A DNA stretch of 64,000 nucleotides. It comes from an uncultured Litorivicinus sp. Its GTDB lineage: Bacteria > Pseudomonadota > Gammaproteobacteria > Pseudomonadales > Litorivicinaceae. The translations under genes and the position numbers were made by a program. The stretch is taken from positions 32,824-96,823 of the forward strand of contig CACECO010000004.1 in assembly GCA_902558075.1 (NCBI GenBank). The letters run 5' to 3'. The notes beneath the pieces are model-generated. The model searched no databases and was not told where the DNA came from. It saw only the letters and a program-made list of their open reading frames with translations. This document shows, piece after piece, positions 25,912 to 34,077 of this stretch (position 1 is its first letter; each line of letters opens with the position of its first letter).

Positions 25912-26328
25912 GTGACAAAGGAAATTGGGCCGTTGAACGTGGAAAATTTCGAGATCAGTAGAAGCACAAGCGGTGCCGCACCAGCTGGCGGGAAAGTCGT
26001 GCGTCCTGAAATCGCGGCTTCTAAAGCCAAGGCTGATTCTTTTGTTACTGTAGAACCTATTAAACAGAAGCGATTTGACGAGACAAAGGTAGCAAAGGCA
26101 CTTTCAGCCGAAAATGTCGAAAAAGCACTAGAGTCGGCAAACGAAGCACTGAAAAACTCGAATAACTCACTGAGATTTCAGATCGATAAGTCAGTCAGAC
26201 AGCCGATAATAACCGTGGTCGATCAGGATAGTGGCGAGGTCTTAAGGCAGTATCCTACCGAAGAGATAGTCAGAATTACGAAGAATATTGATTCGCTTAG
26301 GGGTGTGCTATTCGACTCAAAGTCCTAG
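25912..26328 (+). CDS. flaG: FlaG-family protein
   Basis: The C-terminal 75 residues carry the FlaG domain: 'NNSLRFQIDKSVRQPIITVV', 'DQDSGEVLRQYPTEEIVRIT'. FlaG proteins lie next to fliD and influence filament length in Pseudomonas, Vibrio and Campylobacter; the mechanism is unclear. The GTG at 25912 coincides with the predicted transcription start of the sigma-28-type promoter. Real translation may therefore begin at TTG 25933, which follows an AAAGGA ribosome site, or at GTG 25939. No fliS gene follows. Confidence 0.85.
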   Translation: MTKEIGPLNVENFEISRSTSGAAPAGGKVVRPEIAASKAKADSFVTVEPIKQKRFDETKVAKALSAENVEKALESANEALKNSNNSLRFQIDKSVRQPIITVVDQDSGEVLRQYPTEEIVRITKNIDSLRGVLFDSKS

Positions 26329-26497
26329 CTGGGCTTGCAGTACTCAATAAAAATCATTCGGGGCGGTTAATGATTAAGACTCTTCAGGAAAGACGAGGCT
26401 GCTTCATTTAGTTCAGCGACCAGGGTTCATATGAGGATTATTCGTCTAATATCTCTTCAAACGTGTGGCAACATTAGTGAGGTCGCCCTGAAATAAG

Positions 26498-28417
26498 ATG
26501 GTGGAAGTCTCTTCGGCCGATTTGGTCTTTGATTCGAAAGTCTTCAATAATCAACGCGTCATGGTAATCGCTGAGATTGGTAACAATCATAACGGCTCGT
26601 TAGCGAGGGCAAAAACATTAATCGATGTTGCTCGAGACTGCGGTGCGGATTGCGTTAAATTTCAGTTGCGCAACATGGATGACCTATACGGGCAACAGTT
26701 CTCGGTGAGTAACAAGAATTTAGCTGTACAGTACACAGTGGACTTGTTACGGAAAAATCAATTGCCTACAGACGATTTGATTGAGGCCATGGATTACGCG
26801 AGGAATCAGGGCATGACGCCCCTATGTACTCCTTGGGATTTGAAAAGTGTTGATACATTAGAACGATTCGGAGTTTCTGGATATAAAGTGGCGTCTGCCG
26901 ATCTGACCAACCATGGGTTGATTGAAAAAATCAGTCGGACTAAGAAGGCGATCCTTTTGTCAACAGGTATGTCGACTGAGGCCGAAATCTTGGAGACGAT
27001 CAGAGTACTTGAGGCGCAATCTTCTCATTATATTCTGATGCACTGTAATGGGACTTACCCTCCCCCGTTACACGATGTGAATCTGCATTACATTAGGCGG
27101 TTGCAAACTATCTCGGGTAGGCCAGTGGGATATTCAGGTCATGAACGCGGGATCAACGTAGCCATTGCTGCGGTCGCGCTCGGTGCGGTTGTAATAGAAA
27201 AACACATTACACTTGACAAGTTTCTCGAGGGCAGTGATCACCGAATTAGTCTATTACCTCAAGAATTTAAAGCATTGGTAGATGGGATAAGAGAGGTGAG
27301 TGAGGCTCTCGGACATGGCAGGACTAGAAAAGTGTCTCAGGGGGAGATGTTAAACAGAACCACGCTCGCAAAATCGTTATTTACAACCCGCAATCTTGCC
27401 AAAGGGCATGTGGTCACATCCTCAGATTTGATAAGTAGAAGTCCTGGACATGGATTACAACCAAATAGAATTAATGCGGTGGTAGGGAAGAGACTCGAGC
27501 GACCCATCAAAAGAAACGAACCTATTTTGTTATCGCATTTTGAACGTGATACTCGTTTCAAAGAGTTTGGCGTGCCAAAAGTTGGCCGTTGGGGCCTGCC
27601 CGTACGTTACCATGACTACATGGAACTATATGAATTGGGGCGCCCGCAAGTCCTCGAATTCCATCTAACCTACTCGGATTTAAATCTTGAGTTAGAAGAT
27701 TTTTTCGCACACGAGATAAACGCGGAGTTAGTCGTTCACGCACCTGAATTATTTGAGCGGGATCACCTTTTGGATTTAACGTCACCTGATGGGAAATATC
27801 GGAGGTTGTCGATAGAGCGCTTACAATCAACCATTGACGTCTGCCGCGAACTTAAACGCTTTTTTAACAATCGCCAATCAAATGTTGGGATTGTTACTAA
27901 CGTGGGTGGGTTTACAGAGGAGGCCCTCCTCGATGATTCGGCTTGCGCTCGGAGGCTCGACAATTTTCGCGACAGTCTTTCAAGACTGGATCTATGCGGG
28001 GTCGAGATTCTACCCCAGACTATGCCCCCTTTTCCTTGGCTCTTAGGTGGACAAAGAATCCATAATCTTTTTACTGACCCTCGAAAAATAACAGAGTTTT
28101 GCCAGGAACAATCGATGCGCGTCTGCCTTGATGTATCGCACTCTTCGTTGTTCTGTAATTGGCATGGTCCATCATTAAGTGAGTTCCTAGAAGAAGTGTT
28201 GCCATGCACTGCCCACCTCCATCTTGCCGACGCATCTGGTTCGGACGGCGAAGGACTGCAAATTGGTCAAGGCGGTATCGATTTTGGGATGGTCGCCGAG
28301 AAAGTTGCAAGGTTGGCACCAGATGCGTCCTGGATTCCTGAAATTTGGCAGGGTCACGAGGATTCTGGGCAGGGATTTTGGGAGGCTCTTACTCGCCTGC
28401 AAGCGGTAGGTTTTTGA
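26498..28417 (+). CDS. NeuB-type nonulosonate synthase fused to a xylose-isomerase-like TIM barrel
   Basis: Residues 1-290 are a NeuB/PseI/LegI synthase, which condenses phosphoenolpyruvate with an amino sugar: 'AEIGNNHNGSLARAKTLIDV', 'CVKFQLRN', 'TPWDLKSVDTLERFGV', 'GYSGHERG' and 'VIEKHITLDKFLEGSDHRIS'. Residues about 290-350 form the SAF/antifreeze-like lid ('AKSLFTTRNLAKGHVVTSSD', 'GKRLERPIKRNEPIL'). Residues about 360-639 look like an AP-endonuclease-2/xylose-isomerase barrel with 'RVCLDVSHSSLF', 'AHLHLADASG' and 'IPEIWQGHEDSG', the metal-binding His/Asp/Glu pattern of that fold. The fusion suggests an extra isomerase or epimerase step. It begins a likely four- or five-gene operon. Confidence 0.85.
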   Translation: MVEVSSADLVFDSKVFNNQRVMVIAEIGNNHNGSLARAKTLIDVARDCGADCVKFQLRNMDDLYGQQFSVSNKNLAVQYTVDLLRKNQLPTDDLIEAMDYARNQGMTPLCTPWDLKSVDTLERFGVSGYKVASADLTNHGLIEKISRTKKAILLSTGMSTEAEILETIRVLEAQSSHYILMHCNGTYPPPLHDVNLHYIRRLQTISGRPVGYSGHERGINVAIAAVALGAVVIEKHITLDKFLEGSDHRISLLPQEFKALVDGIREVSEALGHGRTRKVSQGEMLNRTTLAKSLFTTRNLAKGHVVTSSDLISRSPGHGLQPNRINAVVGKRLERPIKRNEPILLSHFERDTRFKEFGVPKVGRWGLPVRYHDYMELYELGRPQVLEFHLTYSDLNLELEDFFAHEINAELVVHAPELFERDHLLDLTSPDGKYRRLSIERLQSTIDVCRELKRFFNNRQSNVGIVTNVGGFTEEALLDDSACARRLDNFRDSLSRLDLCGVEILPQTMPPFPWLLGGQRIHNLFTDPRKITEFCQEQSMRVCLDVSHSSLFCNWHGPSLSEFLEEVLPCTAHLHLADASGSDGEGLQIGQGGIDFGMVAEKVARLAPDASWIPEIWQGHEDSGQGFWEALTRLQAVGF

Positions 28418-28421
28418 TTGT

Positions 28422-29126
28422 ATGGACAGGGAACGTGAAATCATAGCTGTGGTTCCGGCTAGAAAAGGTTCCAAGCGAGTTGAAGGCAAGAACATTCGAA
28501 TGCTCGGTGGTAAACCATTACTATTCCACACGATTGATTCCCTGATAGGGCATGATGAAATAAGGAGAATCGTCTTCACCAGTGACTCGGATGAGTATCT
28601 TGAACTAGTTTCGGCAGCATATTCAGAGCAGGTCACATGTCTTCGTCGCCCCGATGAGTATGGTCTAGATAGAGTAAAGATTTTTGATGAGATGGTCAGA
28701 CTGAAGAATCAGGGGGAGCTAGACTGTGGTTGGTTCCTTCTATGTCTCCCGACGTCTCCTTTCCGGGATAAAAAGACGATCGCCAATGTAATCAAAAAAT
28801 GGAGTATTGATAGAAGGCCGCTTTTTGGTGCAACCCACTACTCATTCCCAGTACAGTTTGCCTTTTCTCTTGACAGCGAAGTGGGTTGGAATCCTGTTTT
28901 CGACGATCCGCCAATGTTGACTGGGAATACCCGTTCACAAGACCTGCAGAAGCTCTATCGCCCCAATGGAGCGTTCTACCTTCAGAAAGTTACCACGCTG
29001 AGTACGGCTAAAACCTTTTACGTCAACGCGTTTCCATTTCTAATGGACGAGACCGATTCACTAGATATTGATCACGAGATTGATTTTGCCCTCGTCGAGC
29101 AGCTTTGGAAGCTTCGAAATGCCTGA
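28422..29126 (+). CDS. CMP-nonulosonate cytidylyltransferase-like (NeuA/PseF family)
   Basis: This 234-residue protein has the CMP-sugar synthetase signature at its start ('IIAVVPARKGSKRVEGKNIR' and 'LGGKPLLFHTID'). Later residues include 'IVFTSDSDEY' and 'LCLPTSPFRDKKTI', where the family binds CTP, and 'YRPNGAFYLQKV'. It would activate the sugar acid made by the upstream synthase with CTP for transfer to flagellin or a surface glycan. It lies five bases after the synthase gene, in the same operon. Which sugar is used cannot be read from the sequence. Confidence 0.88.
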   Translation: MDREREIIAVVPARKGSKRVEGKNIRMLGGKPLLFHTIDSLIGHDEIRRIVFTSDSDEYLELVSAAYSEQVTCLRRPDEYGLDRVKIFDEMVRLKNQGELDCGWFLLCLPTSPFRDKKTIANVIKKWSIDRRPLFGATHYSFPVQFAFSLDSEVGWNPVFDDPPMLTGNTRSQDLQKLYRPNGAFYLQKVTTLSTAKTFYVNAFPFLMDETDSLDIDHEIDFALVEQLWKLRNA

Positions 29127-30060
29127 TTATCCCGGCCTTACCGTTAGTGTACCTCTTTTTTTTGAGTTAGATGGATCCATTGATTTCGAGACGCTCGGTC
29201 GTTACCTGGAGGATGTTTGCAAAAATGATCGCATCTATGCGGTCTATGCTATGGCCTACAACACTCGTTATCGGATGCTGTCTATAAGCGAAGTCCTCGA
29301 GGTAAACCGCTTCGTTTGTAGGGTAACGAAGGCTCACGGTAAGAGGGTCTTTGTGGGGCATCCAATTCAAGTAAGCCAGCAGGAGTTGTATGGGTACCTA
29401 ACGGAAATTGCGTATGAGTCTCCAGATGGCGTTTCGATGCTCTATCCAGAGCGATTTTTTGGTCAGACCGACCCGATAATGGAATTTATAGGTACGCCAA
29501 AACGGTTTGGGCTGGAGATCGTAGTTCACGAATCAAAGCTTGTCTCCGGGTTTGATGGATCACTGGTAAATTGGCCACGTGCATTAATCGAGCGATTGGT
29601 GTCGGAGTTGGACATCAAAGCACTAAAAGAAGATTCCTTTGATGACGCGCTAAGTAGCTTCATTTTGGAACAATCGAAAATTTATGATTTTACGTTTATC
29701 TTAGCTGGTGGTGGGAAGCAGCGATTGGTTCCTCTCTTGGACCGTGGTGTCTTAACCTGGTTGAATGGCACTACAGTTTTTCTTCCAAGGCTGATAGATC
29801 AGACCTACATGGGTTTTGTTTCTCGTGACCGTGTGTTCACAGATGTTTATCTGGAGAGGATAGAAAAACCGTTTTTCGACGAATGTGTATCAAAATTTGG
29901 TTGGCATCTGGCACATAAAGCCGCGTTGAGTTTCTTCGGTTATGGTAAGCCCGTTGAGCGATTCCCTCACGCTAAAGTGACGAAAGATATGTCGATTAAG
30001 ATGTCAGTATGTCTTGATGGAATAGCAAGTGCGGTTGATGAATTACATGAAAATAGTTAG
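29119..30060 (+). CDS. DapA/NanA-family (dihydrodipicolinate synthase-like) aldolase or lyase
   Basis: A TIM-barrel protein of about 313 residues, with ATG at 29119 overlapping the cytidylyltransferase end by 8 bases; a longer reading from 29068 is unlikely. The start 'GLTVSVPLFFELDGSIDFET' follows the DapA pattern (promise of a first strand, then G-ID---L), and 'DIKALKEDSFDDAL' holds the expected Schiff-base lysine. The Tyr-Asn-x-Pro motif of classical members is not evident. Its place in the operon suggests that it makes or cleaves a precursor of the nonulosonate-like sugar. Substrate is unknown. Confidence 0.7.
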   Translation: MPDYPGLTVSVPLFFELDGSIDFETLGRYLEDVCKNDRIYAVYAMAYNTRYRMLSISEVLEVNRFVCRVTKAHGKRVFVGHPIQVSQQELYGYLTEIAYESPDGVSMLYPERFFGQTDPIMEFIGTPKRFGLEIVVHESKLVSGFDGSLVNWPRALIERLVSELDIKALKEDSFDDALSSFILEQSKIYDFTFILAGGGKQRLVPLLDRGVLTWLNGTTVFLPRLIDQTYMGFVSRDRVFTDVYLERIEKPFFDECVSKFGWHLAHKAALSFFGYGKPVERFPHAKVTKDMSIKMSVCLDGIASAVDELHENS

Positions 30061-30178
30061 CGTTCACCCATATAAACATGCGAGTAAAGGGTCGACCGCT
30101 GACAGTGCTGAGGTCCAAAACCAAATGGGTGTGGTCTCTGCAGGGGCACCGTTTGCGTCATTTCGAGTTGCGAGATGA
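30047..30178 (+). CDS. Small overlapping ORF (43 aa), unknown function
   Basis: An ATG at 30047 inside the end of the DapA-like gene opens a 43-codon frame ending in TGA at 30176-30178. That stop overlaps the ATG of the next gene in an ATGA arrangement. The frame thus fills the only gap of this operon exactly. It begins 'MKIVSVHPYKHASKG' and ends 'APFASFRVAR'. No clear ribosome site is seen, so coupling to the upstream gene would be needed. It could be a real small protein, a coupling relay, or the remnant of a deleted transferase gene, since the first residues resemble a GT start. Confidence 0.45.
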   Translation: MKIVSVHPYKHASKGSTADSAEVQNQMGVVSAGAPFASFRVAR

Positions 30179-31575
30179 GGCAAGATCTTCTCGTTGATTT
30201 TTTTCGTCGGCAAGAGAGTCAGCCAGAGTGCTGGAAATCAAATGTGTTGGGGGTTCCTGTCTGGCCATTTGTGAGGGTGCAGGTTTATTTCAATTGGAGA
30301 AGTAAAAGCGGCGTGCCGTCGGTTTTTCGTAGCGGTCTTCGGTATGACCCAGCGAAACTTCGCGGCCTTCAATCTGCTGTGAGTCACCCCTCATCCAACA
30401 AGCGCATCCTATTTATTTCTCGCGAGGATGGGCTGACAGACCTAGTAGACAACAAGCTCTACGATCGTTTTATATCTAGCCTCTACCTATTAACTAACGC
30501 GACGTTCGATGTCTCGCTGGTATCCGTATTCCATAAAAAAGATCGATTTGACGATTGTTTGGATCTTAGCGGCCTCTTAAATACTTATGCTAAGGACGTA
30601 TCCCTTCGAGTTAATAAAACTGATTTGGAGTCAATAGAGCATCTTTTGGCGGAACTTCCATCTGAGTTTAGGCTTGATCTAAGACCAGACACAGTAATCG
30701 AGAAAATCGTATATTTCCTGCTTAGTCGTGCATTCTGGAGTAGTGTCTTTGAGACTAAACGACCAGACTTGGCAGTTACTACGTGTTTTAACACTCCGCA
30801 CCTCATGGGGGCGTGCGCTGCGGCTCATTCCCAAGGGCTGAGGATGGTCGATCTTCAGCACGGTCGGGTCGGTTACAGCCACCCCATAATGAGCTGGTGG
30901 GACTTTAGGCATGCACCTCAAACCGTATTTTCTTTGTTCCCTTCTGAGTTCTGGTGTTGGGAGAGACAGAATGCCGAAAATATTGAGAAAACATGGCTAG
31001 GCTTTTCAGATCACATTACGGTCAAAGTTTTCGGTAACCCGTGGGGGTATATGCGAAGGAACGAGGTCATCAAAGACGAATCCACTGAGTCATCCGACGT
31101 GCTTCCTTCAAATCAAATAGTGATGATAGCGCTTCAACCGATTGAAGATTCGATACCACAATTCGTTGTTGACGGATTGAATCATTTTGAAGATTTTGAG
31201 GTTTGGGTCAGACCGCATCCACACCAACTGGGATCCATTTCAGATATCCAGGCTAAATTGAGCGGTATGGGATTAAAGAATTTTGTCATTAGAGATAGAA
31301 ACGACCTATATAGTGAGTTAAGGCACGTGGGTGTTTTGGTTACTGCGTTTTCGACAGTAGCCGTTGAAGCTCAGTCGCTTGGCATTCCGGTCATACTCAC
31401 ACATCAAAATGCACCTGTCGCCTTTGGGGACGCGATCGACGAAAAGACAATCTTTTATTGCAACAGGGGCGAAAACTTCACCGATCTTCTCACGGAACTC
31501 AAGGGAACAAGTAAACGTCTAGAACTAAATTCCGATGACGTTACTACCCTCGCTCAGATGATGAGTTGTTTTTGA
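30175..31575 (+). CDS. Putative GT-B-like sugar transferase of the flagellin-modification operon
   Basis: The 466-residue protein is not confidently assigned. The C-terminal third looks like the second Rossmann domain of capsule-type transferases: 'FEVWVRPHPHQLG', then 'VLVTAFSTVAVEAQSLGIPV', the S/T-rich acceptor-loop motif common in KpsS-like and CDP-glycerol-transferase-like enzymes. The middle has 'MVDLQHGRVGYSHP', also typical of such families (QHG). Position after synthase and cytidylyltransferase genes and before a flagellin gene suggests transfer of the CMP-activated sugar to flagellin. That function is inferred. Confidence 0.6.
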   Translation: MRQDLLVDFFRRQESQPECWKSNVLGVPVWPFVRVQVYFNWRSKSGVPSVFRSGLRYDPAKLRGLQSAVSHPSSNKRILFISREDGLTDLVDNKLYDRFISSLYLLTNATFDVSLVSVFHKKDRFDDCLDLSGLLNTYAKDVSLRVNKTDLESIEHLLAELPSEFRLDLRPDTVIEKIVYFLLSRAFWSSVFETKRPDLAVTTCFNTPHLMGACAAAHSQGLRMVDLQHGRVGYSHPIMSWWDFRHAPQTVFSLFPSEFWCWERQNAENIEKTWLGFSDHITVKVFGNPWGYMRRNEVIKDESTESSDVLPSNQIVMIALQPIEDSIPQFVVDGLNHFEDFEVWVRPHPHQLGSISDIQAKLSGMGLKNFVIRDRNDLYSELRHVGVLVTAFSTVAVEAQSLGIPVILTHQNAPVAFGDAIDEKTIFYCNRGENFTDLLTELKGTSKRLELNSDDVTTLAQMMSCF

Positions 31576-31695
31576 CAGCAGGATTCACTATTTACCTTCC
31601 GGAAACACCGTTTTGTGAGACATGTCGTCAATATATTTCATAGTAGCTAGCGGCAACGTGTATCCAGGTTTTTTCCGCTGATTACCCCTTTTAGG

Positions 31696-31722
31696 TAACT
31701 TGTTGCCATCAATCGCTGATAA
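31696..31722 (+). promoter_or_regulatory. Sigma-28-type promoter for the second flagellin gene
   Basis: TAACTTGT, 11 bases, then GCTGATAA: the -10 half keeps seven of eight consensus bases, and TAAC stands for TAAA at the correct distance. A second, weaker candidate lies at 31727-31753 (TAAAGATT-N11-GTCGATTA). Both precede the flagellin ATG at 31815. Confidence 0.65.
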
Positions 31723-31814
31723 TGGCTAAAGATTTCCGCCTCGCCGTCGATTAAGACCACAACGTCGGCAAAACTGTGCCGGCACGTGCACAGAATCTGA
31801 CGAGGAGATCGAAA

Positions 31815-34016
31815 ATGGCACTAGTTGTAAATACAAATATTGCGTCGCTGACAGCTCAGAATTATCTGTCAGAGAGCCGCAGGGAAATGGAATTGGCTAT
31901 GGAGCGCCTATCTTCTGGTAAACGGATTAATTCTGCTTCAGACGATGCCGCTGGTTTAGCCATTTCTACTCGGATGGATGCGCAAATTCGGGGAATGAGT
32001 AAGGCTGTCCAGAATGCGAATGATGGAATCTCGCTCACGCAAACCGCACAGGGCGCACAGAAAGAAATCACAGAGATGCTGCAGCGTATGCGCGAACTAG
32101 CTGTGCAAGCGTCGAATTCGTCTAATAACACCAGTGATCGGGCAGCTCTGGACGCTGAGGTTCAACAGCTTTCTGCCGAGATTGACCAGATTGCTGAAGA
32201 CACTATGTTTAATCAGCAGGTCCTCTTGGATGGTAAGTTTAATGGCTCTATTCAGACGGGTGCATTTCTTGGCCAGGAAACAAACTTTTCTATCGCCTCG
32301 ATGCAGACAGCCGATCTGGGTCTGGCCTCGACTTCTAACTCAGGGGTTAATCTGCAGACTTACATCACTGGCCGAGTTGGTTTGTCTCCAAGCCACGGAG
32401 CTATTGAGGCCGGAGACATTGTGATCAATGGTCAGCATATGGCCGCGATTGCTGCTGCTGACGATATTAAAGATGTGGTCGATAACATCAATACCAATAT
32501 CGAGAACGTGACCGCGTCAGCGTTCAACGAGGTGGTAATGTACAACGCCGGAACGGGCGAGGCCGATGCGAACGATATTATGATCAGTGTTCAGAACGTC
32601 GGATCAACCTCGGCAACAACTGAGGTGCAGTTTCAGGCATACATGATTGATGAGGACTCTGAGAGCCTTGAAGATCTAGCCCAGCTGATTAACCTGAAGA
32701 CAGAAGGTAAGGTTACAGCGTCGGTAAACACTGACGGCAAGCTGGTTCTGACAAACGACACCGGTGCCGCTATTCAGGTCAAGGATTTGACTACCGGAGC
32801 AAGGGCAACCGGTCTGAGTGACGGCGCGAACGTTGATGAATCGCAGGCTGCTGCATCCGACGCGTTTACGCCACAAACTAGCTCATCAACGGACGATGCT
32901 CGTACTTTCTACGGTTTCTTGAAGCTGGAGACTACAGACGAAAAGGTTACTATTCAGAAGGGACTTGGACAGGCCTCCGGCCTTATAGGTACCCAGACTC
33001 AACTAGATATCCTTGGTATGAACCAGGTCAACGTAAACGATGATAGTGACACTACCTACTCGGTTACAGGCGATGCGCTGACAGCTCCTACTACAGCGTG
33101 GGAAGTTGGGGACGTGAAAATCAATGGTGTGGATGTGTACAACACAAACATTGCCACCGACACATTCATTGGCAAGTTGAACACGATCAATTCCGTAACT
33201 GACGTGACCGGAGTCAGGGCCTCCGCGGAGTTTGAATATTTCATCGACGCGACAACTTTCACAGGTTTTAGTGGTGTTGTGACTTTGACCGACGATGATG
33301 GAAGCACAACAGCGAATGTTACTTTGTCTACCGCGAGTGTTGCTGCCAACGTGACTGCCCTCAATACCGGTTTAGATAGTGTCGGGGGTAACCTTACAGC
33401 CGAAGCAATTGGTAATCAGATTCGTATTTTCTCAGATTCGGACACAGATCAGACAGCATTGACGTTTACGTTTAACGCTGCTGCCTCTGCCAATACGACT
33501 GTCGCGGCTGCATTCACCGGCCTTTCAGGAAATACGAGTGCTCAGCAGGTCAACGCTGCGATTCAGCTTGAGACAACTGGCTCAAGTGCGATTCAAATTG
33601 ATGCGGGTGAAGATATCACCGATGGTACTCTTGGCTTCCAGGAGGCAAATGTTGGCGTTGCCGACTTTGACTCAAACGGGACTGGTGTCTCAGCGGGGTC
33701 AACTGTCTCCTCGCTAGATATCACGACGGTCGCAAGTGCTCAAAACGCAATTACTTCGATTGATGCTGCTCTTCTTCAAGTTTCGGATAGTGCCGCAGCT
33801 CTAGGGGCGATCGAGAGTAGATTGGGCCATGTCATTGCAAACCTGAGCGAGACGATCGTGAACACAGAGGCCTCGAAATCACGCATCATGGATGCAGATT
33901 TTGCGGTCGAGTCTGCAAAGTTGGCGAAGCAGCAGATTCTGCAACAAGCAGCATCAGCCATGCTTGCTCAGGCTAACGCGGCTCCACAATCGGTACTGAG
34001 TTTGCTTGGGGGTTAA
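31815..34016 (+). CDS. Second flagellin (733 aa)
   Basis: The flagellin starts 'MALVVNTNIASLTAQNYL' with GAGGAG seven bases upstream; a longer frame from 31776 has no support. D0/D1 motifs are complete: 'RLSSGKRINSASDDAAGLAI', 'LQRMRELAVQASN', and at the end 'KLAKQQILQQAASAMLAQAN' and 'QSVLSLLGG'. The central 450 residues hold hook-IN-like and beta-rich domains but no HGYxTGD module. This flagellin is under half the size of the first, follows the sugar operon and has its own sigma-28-type promoter. The filament probably contains both proteins, perhaps in different regions. Confidence 0.95.
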   Translation: MALVVNTNIASLTAQNYLSESRREMELAMERLSSGKRINSASDDAAGLAISTRMDAQIRGMSKAVQNANDGISLTQTAQGAQKEITEMLQRMRELAVQASNSSNNTSDRAALDAEVQQLSAEIDQIAEDTMFNQQVLLDGKFNGSIQTGAFLGQETNFSIASMQTADLGLASTSNSGVNLQTYITGRVGLSPSHGAIEAGDIVINGQHMAAIAAADDIKDVVDNINTNIENVTASAFNEVVMYNAGTGEADANDIMISVQNVGSTSATTEVQFQAYMIDEDSESLEDLAQLINLKTEGKVTASVNTDGKLVLTNDTGAAIQVKDLTTGARATGLSDGANVDESQAAASDAFTPQTSSSTDDARTFYGFLKLETTDEKVTIQKGLGQASGLIGTQTQLDILGMNQVNVNDDSDTTYSVTGDALTAPTTAWEVGDVKINGVDVYNTNIATDTFIGKLNTINSVTDVTGVRASAEFEYFIDATTFTGFSGVVTLTDDDGSTTANVTLSTASVAANVTALNTGLDSVGGNLTAEAIGNQIRIFSDSDTDQTALTFTFNAAASANTTVAAAFTGLSGNTSAQQVNAAIQLETTGSSAIQIDAGEDITDGTLGFQEANVGVADFDSNGTGVSAGSTVSSLDITTVASAQNAITSIDAALLQVSDSAAALGAIESRLGHVIANLSETIVNTEASKSRIMDADFAVESAKLAKQQILQQAASAMLAQANAAPQSVLSLLGG

Positions 34017-34040
34017 ACTTAACTAGAAAGCCTAAAGACG

Positions 34041-34077
34041 ATGGTCGTCCTAGTGAGCTAGGGCGACCATTTTTTTT
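34041..34077 (+). terminator. Rho-independent terminator after the second flagellin
   Basis: A 13-base stem (ATGGTCGTCCTAG pairing with CTAGGGCGACCAT, one G-T pair) with a TGAG loop runs into eight T residues. It lies 24 bases after the flagellin stop. Its loop side overlaps the last codons of the convergent gene. Confidence 0.92.

Noticed and set aside
26329..26497. Sigma-54-like sequence near 26460 (GTGGCAACATTAGTGAGG)
   Set aside because: The -24 GG is present but no GC occurs at the required distance.
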